From JAUUSJ01 sp051880475 (lineage in GTDB: Bacteria > Bacillota > Clostridia > Lachnospirales > Lachnospiraceae), in contig JBJEOA010000035.1 in the NCBI GenBank assembly GCA_051880475.1, positions 1 through 48,957 of the forward strand: 48,957 nucleotides of DNA. The letters run 5' to 3'. The notes beneath the pieces were generated by a model. That model did no database searches and was not told the origin of the DNA. It was given only the letters and a program-made list of their open reading frames with translations. Below, one piece after another: positions 24,294 to 32,843 of the stretch. Each line of letters opens with the position of its first letter. Positions within the stretch are counted from its first letter, which is position 1. The position numbers and the translations under genes were made by a program.

Positions 24294-26381
24294 ATGGTAA
24301 AACAGTTTAGTATGGAATTAGCAGGGCGTCCTTTGCTTGTAGAGATTGGAAAAGTGGCAGCTCAGGCAAATGGTGCGGCATTTGTGCATTATGGAGATAC
24401 TGTTGTATTGTCCACGGCTACGGCTTCTGAAAAGCCAAGAGAGGGAATTGATTTCTTTCCACTTAGTGTAGAGTATGAGGAGAAATTATATTCTGTAGGA
24501 AAAATTCCTGGAGGATTTAATAAGAGAGAGGGAAAGGCATCTGAGCATGCAATTTTAACTTCCCGTGTAATTGATAGACCAATGCGTCCATTATTCCCTA
24601 AGGATTATAGAAATGATGTGACACTTAATAACTTAGTTATGTCTGTTGACCCTGATTGTGCACCAGAGATTACAGCTATGCTTGGCTCTGCTATCGCAAC
24701 AGTAATTTCTGATATCCCATTTGACGGTCCAACTGCCGCAACGATGGTGGGAATGATTGACGGAGAGCTTATTTTTAATCCTACCAATGCTCAAAAAGCG
24801 GTTTCTGATTTGTCTCTTACGGTTGCCTCAACAAAAGAAAAAGTTATTATGATTGAGGCTGGTGCCAATGAGATTAAAGAAGATAAAATGTTAGAGGCAA
24901 TTTTTGCTGCACATGAGTTAAACCAAAAAATCATCGAGTTTATCGATACAATTGCAGCAGAATGTGGAAAAGAAAAACATGAGTATGAGCATTTTGATAT
25001 TCCAGAAGATATGTGGAATGATATGGTAGCTACGATTGTTCCAGAACAGATGGAAGAAGCGGTGTTTACAGATGTAAAGCAAGTCAGAGAAGAAAATATT
25101 CGAAAGATTAAGGATATTTTAGAGGAGAAATACGCAGATAAGGAAGAGTGGCTTCCACTTATTGATGAGGCAGTTTATAAATATCAGAAAAAGACAGTTC
25201 GCAAGATGATTTTAAAAGATCATAAACGTCCAGATGGTCGTGATATTACAGAAATTCGTCCTCTTAGTGCTGAAATTGATATTTTGCCAAGAGTTCACGG
25301 TTCTGGTATGTTCAAGAGAGGACAAACTCAGATTATGACTATCACAACATTAGCTCCATTGTCAGAAGCTCAAAAATTAGATGGATTAGATGTGCTTGAG
25401 ACATCTAAAAGATATATGCACCATTATAATTTCCCATCTTACTCTGTAGGTGAGACAAAGCCTTCTAGAGGACCAGGACGTAGAGAGATTGGACATGGTG
25501 CCCTAGCAGAGAAAGCATTAGTTCCAGTTCTTCCAAGTGAGGAGGAATTCCCTTACGCAATCCGTACAGTATCTGAGACATTAGAGTCTAACGGTTCTAC
25601 TTCTCAGGCAAGTATTTGTGCATCCTCACTTTCTCTTATGGCAGCAGGTGTTCCAATTAAGAAGCCAGTTGCTGGTATCTCTACTGGATTAGTGACAGGA
25701 GATACAGACGACGATTATCTTGTACTTACAGATATTCAGGGACTTGAGGATTTCTTCGGAGATATGGACTTTAAAGTTGCAGGAACAAAAGATGGTATTA
25801 CAGCAATCCAGATGGATATTAAGATTCACGGATTGACAAGACCGATTATTGAGGAAGCATTTGAGAAAACTCATATTGCGAGAGAGTATATTTTAGATAA
25901 TGTAATGAATCCAGTTATCTCAGAGGCAAGACCAGAGGTAGGAAAATATGCACCTAAGATTTACCAGATGAAAGTTGATCCAGAAAAGATTAGCGAGATT
26001 ATAGGAAAACAAGGAAAGACGATTAATGCGATTATTGACGAGACTGGTGTGAAAATTGATATTTCCGACGAGGGAAATGTTGCAATCTGTGGCGTAGATG
26101 CTGCTGGAATTAAAAAAGCAACATCCATTATTCGCTCTATTGTTGAGCCAGTACAAGAGGGAAGTCTCTACGAAGGTAAAGTTGTAAGAATTATGCAGTT
26201 TGGCGCATTTGTTCAGATTGCTCCAAACAAAGACGGTTTGATTCATATTTCTAAACTTTCAAAAGAGCGTGTCAATAAAGTAGAAGATGTAGTAAATATT
26301 GGAGATATTGTCATCGTTAAAGTATTAGAAGTAGATAAGATGGGAAGAATCAATCTAGCTCTCAGAGAAAAATTAAGCTAA
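24294..26381 (+). CDS. pnp: Polyribonucleotide nucleotidyltransferase (PNPase)
   Basis: 695 residues. Two RNase PH-like domains are separated by a helical domain, followed by KH (KISEIIGKQGKTINAIIDETG) and S1 (GSLYEGKVVRIMQFGAFVQIAPNKDGLIHISKLS) domains. It degrades RNA phosphorolytically from the 3' end as a trimer. The GHGALAEKAL, SNGSTSQASIC and SLSLMAAG motifs are intact. The ATG at 24294 (MVKQFSMELAG) has AAGGAGA 6 bases upstream; a TTG at 24273 is in frame but precedes that site. Confidence 0.98.
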   Translation: MVKQFSMELAGRPLLVEIGKVAAQANGAAFVHYGDTVVLSTATASEKPREGIDFFPLSVEYEEKLYSVGKIPGGFNKREGKASEHAILTSRVIDRPMRPLFPKDYRNDVTLNNLVMSVDPDCAPEITAMLGSAIATVISDIPFDGPTAATMVGMIDGELIFNPTNAQKAVSDLSLTVASTKEKVIMIEAGANEIKEDKMLEAIFAAHELNQKIIEFIDTIAAECGKEKHEYEHFDIPEDMWNDMVATIVPEQMEEAVFTDVKQVREENIRKIKDILEEKYADKEEWLPLIDEAVYKYQKKTVRKMILKDHKRPDGRDITEIRPLSAEIDILPRVHGSGMFKRGQTQIMTITTLAPLSEAQKLDGLDVLETSKRYMHHYNFPSYSVGETKPSRGPGRREIGHGALAEKALVPVLPSEEEFPYAIRTVSETLESNGSTSQASICASSLSLMAAGVPIKKPVAGISTGLVTGDTDDDYLVLTDIQGLEDFFGDMDFKVAGTKDGITAIQMDIKIHGLTRPIIEEAFEKTHIAREYILDNVMNPVISEARPEVGKYAPKIYQMKVDPEKISEIIGKQGKTINAIIDETGVKIDISDEGNVAICGVDAAGIKKATSIIRSIVEPVQEGSLYEGKVVRIMQFGAFVQIAPNKDGLIHISKLSKERVNKVEDVVNIGDIVIVKVLEVDKMGRINLALREKLS

Positions 26382-26459
26382 GAATGTCTGGCACTCCATT
26401 TGTCGAGTCATGATAAGATTTTTAGAGTAATAAGAATAGATATGAAAAGGAGATGAAAT

Positions 26460-27851
26460 ATGACTTTAAAATTAAAAAGGAAATCAAAACTTCATACTAT
26501 TCTTATTATTTTTATTGTAATAATTGGTCTCATTGGGGTAGTATATATGGCGGGGGCATTATATTTTAGCAGGCATTTTTTTCCGCATACGACAATCAAT
26601 GGGCAAAAGGCAGATAACCGCTCAGCGGCTAATATGAAAGAAAAATTAACAAAGGATATTGCCGGGCATGATTTGACATTAATTGAGAGAGAAAAAAAGA
26701 CAGAGGTAATACAGGCAAAAGAGATTGGTGTTGTATTAGATTATAAAAATCTCGTATATCGAGCGGTTGTTTTGCAAAATCAGTGGGCTTGGCCTAGAGA
26801 GATTTTCAAAAAACATGAAATTCACTTAGAGCCTGATATGGCTTATGATGAAGAATTATTAAAAGAAAAGATAGAAAAGCTTAATGTTATGAATCCTAGT
26901 GAGGATATTTCTCCTAAAAATGCCAGAATTATTTTAAAAGATGACAAGTTCTATATTGTTAGAGAGAAAAAAGGAAATCAACTCAATCGAGAAGTATTTC
27001 GAGAGACGGTAAAGTCTTATGTTGATAAAAGTGAGACAGTATTAGATTTAGAAAAAGAAAAATGTTATAAGAGTCCTAAGTATTGTGCAGAAGATAAAAA
27101 GGTGAGAGATGCCTTAAAGAAAGCCAGAAAATATGCAGCTGCCTCTATCTTTTATAAATTAGATGGAGAGACTAAAGTATTAGATAGCGAAGAGATTAAT
27201 CAATGGGTTTTAGTGGATGAAGATATGAAAGTATCTTTGAGCGAAGAAAAAATCTCAGCATATGTTGGAAAATTGGCGAGTGAGTATAATACAGTGGGAC
27301 GCCCGATTCGGTTTGTGAATCATAGTGGTGAGTCAATGTTAATCGAAGGCGGAACGTTTGGCTATGAGATAGATGAGGAGAAAGAGGCAAAACAGATAGC
27401 GAAAGATATTGAAAAGGGAGAAAATATAACGAGGAGTCCAGTTTACTTGCATGAACCTCCATCTGATTCTTCCATTGGTTTTTGGAGTACATACGTAGAA
27501 ATTAATATTCAGCAGCAGCATATGTGGATGGTAAAGGATGGACAAGAGATTGTTTCCACAGATGTGGTAACAGGGGATGTGACAAAGGGGCATGGAACTC
27601 CGACTGGTGCCTATTATATTTTTTATAAAGAAAGAAATGCTACATTAAGGGGACAAGGATATGCTTCCCCAGTCAATTACTGGGCAGCTTTTAACAATAA
27701 TGTAGGAATTCATGATGCGTCTTGGCGAAAATCATACGGAGGGACGATTTACCAAGGAAATGGTTCACACGGATGTATCAATACGCCATATAGCAATGCA
27801 AAGACGATTTGGGAAAACGTGGAACTGGGAACTCCTGTTTTTGTATATTAA
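26460..27851 (+). CDS. Membrane-anchored L,D-transpeptidase (YkuD family), paralogue 2
   Basis: 463 residues. A short basic N-terminus and one membrane helix (about 12-36) are followed by a long extracellular region of alternating acidic and basic segments. The YkuD domain ends in GIHDASWRKSYGG and SHGCINTP (catalytic Cys439). It is the most divergent of the three paralogues: SRHFFPHTTINGQ replaces the HWHFQ block, and the middle domain lacks NEFLWFI. It forms a tandem pair with the next gene 48 bases downstream, probably one transcript. Role as in paralogue 1: peptidoglycan cross-linking outside the membrane. Confidence 0.91.
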   Translation: MTLKLKRKSKLHTILIIFIVIIGLIGVVYMAGALYFSRHFFPHTTINGQKADNRSAANMKEKLTKDIAGHDLTLIEREKKTEVIQAKEIGVVLDYKNLVYRAVVLQNQWAWPREIFKKHEIHLEPDMAYDEELLKEKIEKLNVMNPSEDISPKNARIILKDDKFYIVREKKGNQLNREVFRETVKSYVDKSETVLDLEKEKCYKSPKYCAEDKKVRDALKKARKYAAASIFYKLDGETKVLDSEEINQWVLVDEDMKVSLSEEKISAYVGKLASEYNTVGRPIRFVNHSGESMLIEGGTFGYEIDEEKEAKQIAKDIEKGENITRSPVYLHEPPSDSSIGFWSTYVEINIQQQHMWMVKDGQEIVSTDVVTGDVTKGHGTPTGAYYIFYKERNATLRGQGYASPVNYWAAFNNNVGIHDASWRKSYGGTIYQGNGSHGCINTPYSNAKTIWENVELGTPVFVY

Positions 27852-27899
27852 TAGTCAGAGTAATCATAATTATAAACATGGGATGAGAAAGGAAATAAA

Positions 27900-29390
27900 A
27901 TGGAAAGGGAAAAGAAAGAACAGCAAACGCTAGAACAAGAACAAAAAGAGCAAAATCAAGAACAAAAAGAGCAACAGCAAGATATTTCGGAAAAATCAGA
28001 TTTAAAATCGAAAAAGCTATCTAAGCAAAAAAAGATTGCCCTTGGTATTGGAGCTGCGATTTTAGTTATTTATGTGGCAGGTGTATTATTTTTTCACTGG
28101 CATTTTCAAGCGAATACAATCATTAACGGACATAAAGTAGGATTTAAAAACGGAAATGACGTAAAGGCTGAGCTGACAAAGACATTATCTGACCATGACT
28201 TAACTTTAGTAGAGAGAAATGATAAAAAAGAAGTAATTAAAATGTCAGATATCGATGCCTCATTAGAGTATAATAATAACGTATATAAGGCATTGAGAGA
28301 ACAAAATGAGTTTTTATGGTTCATTAATTGTTTCAGAAAGAAAAATACAAGATTAGGAGCAGATATCTACTATAATGCTGATAAGTTAAAAAAAGTAGAG
28401 GCCAACCTTGTTTGTCTTGATAAAAAGAAAGATATTAATGTAGAAAACGCAAAAGTAGAGTATAAAGATGGAAAGTTCCAGATTGTGCCAGAGGTACTTG
28501 GAACGGAAGTTTTAAAAGAAAAATTACATGAAAATATTGTGGAATCTTTCAAAAATAATAAAAGAGAGTTAAATTTAGAAAAAGCAGGTTGTTATAAAGA
28601 ACCAACGATTTATTCTACTGATAAAAAAGCGACAGATGCACTTAGAATTGCTCAAAAATATGCGGGAGCAAAGATTACATATCGTTTTGCGAGAGAGACA
28701 AAAGTTGTAAATAGTAAGTCCATTAGTAAGTGGATTACTTTTGATAAAAATTTGAACGTAAATGTCAGCACAGAAAAAGTAGAAAAATATATCGCAGACT
28801 TAGCACAAGAATATGACACAAACGGTAAAAGCGTGAAATTAAAAACGACAAATCAGGGAACAGTGACAGTGCCTGGAGGTACTTACGGTTGGACAATTGA
28901 CCAGTCAAAAGAGGCAAAAAGATTAGTTCAACTAATTAAGCAAGGCAGAGAGGTAGAAAAAGAGCCAGCTTATTCTAAGAGAGCTGAGGTTGGAATTAGA
29001 ACAAGTGTAAGAAGTAATCCAAAGACTTATATTGAAGTAAGTATTTCAGAACAGCATATGTGGTTCTACAAAGACGGAAAACGTCTAGTGGATACTCCTG
29101 TTGTAACAGGTGATATTATAAGACCTGGAAGACGTACTCATACAGGAGCCTACTATATTTTCTACAAACAAAGTCCAGCTGTACTAAGAGGAGCAAACTA
29201 TGCCTCACCAGTTACTTTCTGGATGCCATTCCATAACGGAGAGGGAATTCACGATGCCTCTTGGAGAGGAGTATTTGGTGGTTCTATCTATATGGGTGGC
29301 GGTTCTCACGGATGTGTAAATACTCCATATTCCAATGTTCGTGTGATTTATCACAATGCACCTGTTGGCACACCAGTATTTGTATATTAA
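27900..29390 (+). CDS. Membrane-anchored L,D-transpeptidase (YkuD family), paralogue 3
   Basis: 496 residues. A distinctive cytoplasmic N-terminus of about 40 residues, very rich in Glu, Gln and Lys (QEQKEQNQEQKEQQQ), precedes the membrane helix (about 48-70) and the shared FFHWHFQ block. The extracellular region and the YkuD domain (GEGIHDASWRG, SHGCVNTP, Cys472) are close to paralogue 1 at 5003. The ATG has AAGGAAATAAA upstream, and a terminator follows the stop. The Gln/Glu-rich tail is unlike the other two and may bind a cytoplasmic partner. Confidence 0.92.
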   Translation: MEREKKEQQTLEQEQKEQNQEQKEQQQDISEKSDLKSKKLSKQKKIALGIGAAILVIYVAGVLFFHWHFQANTIINGHKVGFKNGNDVKAELTKTLSDHDLTLVERNDKKEVIKMSDIDASLEYNNNVYKALREQNEFLWFINCFRKKNTRLGADIYYNADKLKKVEANLVCLDKKKDINVENAKVEYKDGKFQIVPEVLGTEVLKEKLHENIVESFKNNKRELNLEKAGCYKEPTIYSTDKKATDALRIAQKYAGAKITYRFARETKVVNSKSISKWITFDKNLNVNVSTEKVEKYIADLAQEYDTNGKSVKLKTTNQGTVTVPGGTYGWTIDQSKEAKRLVQLIKQGREVEKEPAYSKRAEVGIRTSVRSNPKTYIEVSISEQHMWFYKDGKRLVDTPVVTGDIIRPGRRTHTGAYYIFYKQSPAVLRGANYASPVTFWMPFHNGEGIHDASWRGVFGGSIYMGGGSHGCVNTPYSNVRVIYHNAPVGTPVFVY

Positions 29391-29403
29391 AATGGATTTT
29401 TTT

Positions 29404-29433
29404 GGGAGTCATTTTATGGCTCCCATTTTTTTT
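29404..29433 (+). terminator. Terminator after the L,D-transpeptidase pair
   Basis: gggagtcat (29404-29412) and atggctccc (29416-29424) form a 9-bp stem followed by eight T. Confidence 0.9.
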
Positions 29434-29464
29434 GGTTTTTTTATCAAAAAATAAAAAACAATTG

Positions 29465-29493
29465 TTGTTAAATTTAGTTCAATCTGATATAAT
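29465..29493 (+). promoter_or_regulatory. Promoter of the phosphofructokinase gene
   Basis: TTGTTA (29465-29470), a 17-base spacer and TATAAT (29488-29493), with TG in the extended -10 position. Confidence 0.8.
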
Positions 29494-29581
29494 CTATTTT
29501 ATGGGCGCTGAGATATAGGAAGAAGACTATAGGCAGCGTAAAAGCGAAAAAGAAATGACTTTGATTTAGGAGGAAATCATA

Positions 29582-30877
29582 ATGAGAAATAATGTAATCG
29601 TTGGACAGTCAGGTGGACCTACTTCAGTTATTAACTCCAGTTTAGCAGGTGTATACCGCACAGCTAGAGATAGAGCTGGAAAAGTTTACGGCATGAGAAA
29701 TGGTATTCAGGGCTTCTTAGAGGGAAGATATGTTGATTTATCTGAGCATATTCAGAGCGACTTAGACATTGAGCTATTAAAGAGAACTCCATCCGCTTAT
29801 CTTGGTTCTTGCCGTTATAAATTACCTGAGATTCACGAGGATAGAGCAGTTTATGACAAAATTTTCAAAATTTTAGATGAGTTAGAGATCGGATATTTCT
29901 TCTATATTGGAGGAAATGACTCTATGGATACAATCCGTAAATTATCCGATTATGCTATTATTACAGGACATCCATGTCGCTTCGTAGGAGTTCCTAAGAC
30001 AATTGATAATGACTTAGCAGTGACAGACCATACACCAGGATTTGGTAGTGCAGCTAAGTTTATCGGTACAGTTACAAAAGAGTGTATCCGTGACGGTCTT
30101 GTATATGGCAATGAATTAGTAACAATTATCGAGGTTATGGGTAGAAATGCCGGATGGTTAACTGCAGCAGTTATGCTTTCTAAGAGTGAGGACTGTGATG
30201 GACCAGATTTCGTATACGTTCCAGAGGTAGCTTTTGATGTAGATGACTTTATTAATAGAGTAAGAGAATTACAAAAAACAAAGAAATCTGTTGTAGTTGC
30301 AGTTTCTGAGGGTATTCGTCTTGCAGATGGACGCTATGTATGTGAGCTTTCTGACAATGCTGATTTCGTTGATGCATTTGGTCATAAGCAGCTTACAGGT
30401 ACAGCTCGTTATCTTTGCAATAAAGTTGCAGCTGAAATTGGATGTAAGACAAGAGCAATCGAGTTAAGTTCTTTACAAAGATGTGCTTCTCACTTAGCTT
30501 CTAGAATTGATATTAATGAGGCATTCCAGGTAGGTGGAGCTGCTGTTAAGGCTGCACTTGACGGAGATAACGGTAAGATGATTATCTTAAAGAGAGTTTC
30601 TGATGATCCATATCAGTGTACAACAGAGATTCATGATGTACATAAGATTTCTAATGTTGAGAAGATGTTGCCAAAAGAGTGGATTATTAATAATGGTACA
30701 TATATTTCAGATGAGTTTATTAATTATGCTCGTCCATTGATTCAGGGTGATGTTCCACCTGTAATGGTAGATGGTATTCCACGTCACTTATTCTTCAAAG
30801 AGACAGATAAGAAGGCTTTAGCTGAGGTTCCAGAAGCAGTTCAAGAAATTGTACATGAGGAAATGCATGCAGAGTAA
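29582..30877 (+). CDS. Phosphofructokinase, probably pyrophosphate-dependent
   Basis: 431 residues, phosphofructokinase superfamily. GGPTSVIN is the N-terminal phosphate loop. The donor site reads GGNDSMDT and the catalytic segment PKTIDNDL. Relative to ATP-dependent PfkA (GGDGS, PGTIDND), an Asp occupies the position of the second donor-site Gly and a Lys replaces the Gly before TIDND. Both changes are the recognised markers of PPi-dependent enzymes. It would phosphorylate fructose 6-phosphate reversibly, saving ATP in an anaerobe. AGGAGG precedes the ATG. Monocistronic, own promoter, and a family 2 repeat follows it. Confidence 0.88.
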   Translation: MRNNVIVGQSGGPTSVINSSLAGVYRTARDRAGKVYGMRNGIQGFLEGRYVDLSEHIQSDLDIELLKRTPSAYLGSCRYKLPEIHEDRAVYDKIFKILDELEIGYFFYIGGNDSMDTIRKLSDYAIITGHPCRFVGVPKTIDNDLAVTDHTPGFGSAAKFIGTVTKECIRDGLVYGNELVTIIEVMGRNAGWLTAAVMLSKSEDCDGPDFVYVPEVAFDVDDFINRVRELQKTKKSVVVAVSEGIRLADGRYVCELSDNADFVDAFGHKQLTGTARYLCNKVAAEIGCKTRAIELSSLQRCASHLASRIDINEAFQVGGAAVKAALDGDNGKMIILKRVSDDPYQCTTEIHDVHKISNVEKMLPKEWIINNGTYISDEFINYARPLIQGDVPPVMVDGIPRHLFFKETDKKALAEVPEAVQEIVHEEMHAE

Positions 30878-30943
30878 TCTATATTGTCTATGAGATGAAA
30901 CAATAAGAGAATAAAATAGAATAAATAAAATAACAGACGCAAT

Positions 30944-31088
30944 AAGGGGAAGTATCTCTTCTTTTTAAACACGCTGCGTTTCCAAATTTTAACCGTGCGC
31001 TTATTTATGCTGCTCTTGTAGCAAAGTTGGCAGTTAAAATCTTTGGAAGCCTTGCTATCGTTTTAAAAGAAGAGATACCTTCCCTTTA
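30944..31088 (-). repeat. Structured repeat, family 2, copy B
   Basis: An inverted copy of the element at 4529-4702. The core from aacacgctgcgtttcc (30968) to gccttgctatcg (31050-31061) matches the reverse complement of copy A except that about 30 central bases are absent. The outer arms aaggggaagtatctcttc (30944-30961) and gaagagataccttccct (31069-31085) pair with each other but differ from copy A's arms. Together they would form a GC-richer terminator stem after the phosphofructokinase gene. Confidence 0.8.
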
Positions 31089-31148
31089 TCTGTGTTATGG
31101 AAATTTTTGAACTGCTTATGAATTTTAGATTATGGCGATTTTTATAAT

Positions 31149-31185
31149 AAAAAAAATACAACCTATATTCTGGGAAGCATAGGTT
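31149..31185 (-). terminator. Terminator of the tRNA-Ser transcript
   Basis: On the minus strand aacctat (31179-31185) and ataggtt (31160-31166) form a stem followed by a T-rich tract (complement of the A run 31149-31157). Confidence 0.85.
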
Positions 31186-31210
31186 GCGTTAGAAAGAATA
31201 TTATGATGTT

Positions 31211-31354
31211 GGAGAAAATGAATTTCTCCCCTCTTGTTTCACACCTCAGCTGGAGCGTGTTTCTCCGGGAAATAAATAAGTTGAACCGAGACACCTCCAA
31301 TACAGATCTCTCAGATCTCCCAAAAGATCCATACTCCTCCCAGAACTGAAGTGT
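31211..31354 (-). ncRNA. Structured RNA of unknown family downstream of tRNA-Ser
   Basis: Between the tRNA and its terminator the minus strand folds well. acacttcag (31346-31354) pairs with ctgaggtgt (31241-31249). Inside, ggaggtgtctcgg (31286-31298) pairs with ccggagaaacacgctcc (31252-31268). A separate hairpin ggagaaa/tttctcc lies at 31211-31229. No SRP, 6S, tmRNA or RNase P core motif is visible and no ORF is convincing. It may be a processed spacer, a tRNA relic or an independent small RNA. Confidence 0.5.
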
Positions 31355-31357
31355 AGA

Positions 31358-31445
31358 CGGAGACAGTGGGATTCGAACCCACGTGCCGGTTACCCGACAA
31401 CTTGATTTCGAGTCAAGCTCGTTATGACCACTTCGATATGTCTCC
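31358..31445 (-). tRNA. tRNA-Ser (anticodon CGA)
   Basis: Minus strand. The acceptor stem is GGAGACA (31439-31445) with TGTCTCC (31359-31365) and a G discriminator. The anticodon arm CTTGA-CTCGAAA-TCAAG gives anticodon CGA, reading UCG. A long class II variable arm (gtcggg/ccggca region) and the T arm GTGGGTTCGAATCCCAC are typical of tRNA-Ser. CCA is not encoded. Confidence 0.95.
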
Positions 31446-31581
31446 ATAACATGTTTTTCACAAATTATATTTTAACAGAGATTCTTAAAAAATCAACCTA
31501 TTTTTGAGAAATTAATAGATAAATTCTAATATACTTTTATAAAATAATATTAGAACAGATTATTGGTAGTGTGATACATAT

Positions 31582-31674
31582 CTATGATTCAATGATGTCC
31601 TCTGCCATGAGGTACTTGTCTTTTCCGGTGTATGCCAGTGTCTGTTTCTTTTTGTTCTTCTTGCCTCTCGCAAT
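31582..31674 (-). pseudogene. Remnant of a protein C-terminus
   Basis: The frame ARGKKNKKKQTLAYTGKD-KYLMAEDIIES (stop at 31582-31584) reads like the end of a real, basic protein but has no start; a stop codon lies directly upstream in frame. Base composition is richer in G and C than the flanks. It probably marks the eroded left edge of the accessory island. I cannot name the parent gene. The rest of 31446-31729 shows nothing else. Confidence 0.4.
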
Positions 31675-31729
31675 TTAGAGGATATGTAGTAATTGAATAG
31701 TCGTTGTACAGATTGGTTTGTAAAAGAAA

Positions 31730-32704
31730 TCAGCTGTCTTTGGTATTTGAAAGCATTTTATACTCTGAAGGTGTAATGAGCATATGTTTGCGAAATGTTT
31801 TTACAAAATAACTTGTATCTTGAAAACCACATTGAAAACCAATTTCTTTGACAGATAGTGAGGTGCTGCGTAAAAGGAGTTTAGCGTATTCAATGCGGTG
31901 TCTAATTACATATCTCATAGGAGAAAGATGGTAGTACTTCTGAAAACAACGATCTGCTTCGCTTCGGCTTATATTTGCAGAGGAAGCTATTTTTTTTATA
32001 GATAGTTTTTCTGAAAAATGACTTTCAATATAGTTGAGCATTATTTTGAGACGAATTTGGGAAGTCATTTCACTTTTGGGCATATCTATGCGTGGCAGTT
32101 CATCTTTATGCGAATACAATAACTTGAATATATGACACAGATCTTGCAATACATCTAATTCAAAACAATCCGAGAATACTTTGTCTTTGGGTAAAAAATC
32201 GTCTGGATTTTTCAGATAATATCCTTTCGTACCATATTTTGACAAGAGCGTATATATATGAAACAGTGTTTTCAAAAGTCGTTGATGCCATTCAATATCT
32301 GGAGTGAAAACAATATATGGAAGGTCATAATGATATAAAATTGGAGACAGATATTTGTTATAAATATCGCTGGTTATTGGTGCAATCAGGGTGCCGCAGA
32401 ATAAAATATTCGGGCAAATGCAATTTGATATTTCTGTTATATGTCTGTAGCTATGCAGTAGATTACCATTGATAAATATGGTTTCGCCTTCGGAAAGCTG
32501 CACATGTTTGGAACCAATTTGAATATCCACGATTCCGCTTGTAACCGAAAAAAATTCCTGTTCAGGATGCCAGTGCAACGGGACGGTTTGGTTGCTCCAG
32601 TGGGAAAGATTGTCTACATAATATTGAATAGGAAAAGAATTACTGCCGCAAGGAACTGTTTCTTTCAGCTGTTGATTCAGTGGCATGGATGGAATATCTT
32701 TCAT
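31730..32704 (-). CDS. AraC-family transcriptional regulator with cupin domain
   Basis: 324 residues. The N-terminal cupin-like sensor (about 20-130: VPLHWHPEQEFFSVTSGIV, LSEGETIFINGNLLHSY) is followed by a C-terminal double helix-turn-helix (about 222-318: LSIKKIASSANISRSEADRCF, LSVKEIGFQCGFQDTSYFVKTFRK, TPSEY). It probably senses a small ligand such as a sugar and activates the divergent MFS gene 140 bases away. I chose the second ATG (32704, MKDIPSMPLNQ) because the first ATG overlaps its AAAGGAG ribosome binding site. Confidence 0.9.
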   Translation of the reverse strand: MKDIPSMPLNQQLKETVPCGSNSFPIQYYVDNLSHWSNQTVPLHWHPEQEFFSVTSGIVDIQIGSKHVQLSEGETIFINGNLLHSYRHITEISNCICPNILFCGTLIAPITSDIYNKYLSPILYHYDLPYIVFTPDIEWHQRLLKTLFHIYTLLSKYGTKGYYLKNPDDFLPKDKVFSDCFELDVLQDLCHIFKLLYSHKDELPRIDMPKSEMTSQIRLKIMLNYIESHFSEKLSIKKIASSANISRSEADRCFQKYYHLSPMRYVIRHRIEYAKLLLRSTSLSVKEIGFQCGFQDTSYFVKTFRKHMLITPSEYKMLSNTKDS

Positions 32705-32739
32705 ATGGAGAGCTCCTTTCATCTATTTGGGTAAATAAT

Positions 32740-32797
32740 ACTATAAAATGGGCAGAAAGTCTATGGAAATCAGATGAATCTGGTAGTATTTTATAGT
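32740..32797. promoter_or_regulatory. Inverted repeat in the araC-like/MFS divergent promoter region
   Basis: actataaaat (32740-32749) and attttatagt (32788-32797) are exact inverted repeats with centres 48 bases apart. They could be an operator pair for the AraC-type regulator or the -10 regions of two divergent promoters. Confidence 0.5.
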
Positions 32798-32843
32798 GGA
32801 ATGCGACGAAGTAGATACAAGAAAAAAGAAAAGGAGAAAAAAC

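Noticed and set aside
31358..31445. tRNA-Ser as the attachment site of the accessory island
   Set aside because: The island lies on the 5' side of the tRNA, whereas integration normally uses the 3' end. No direct repeat of the tRNA end was found at the far side.
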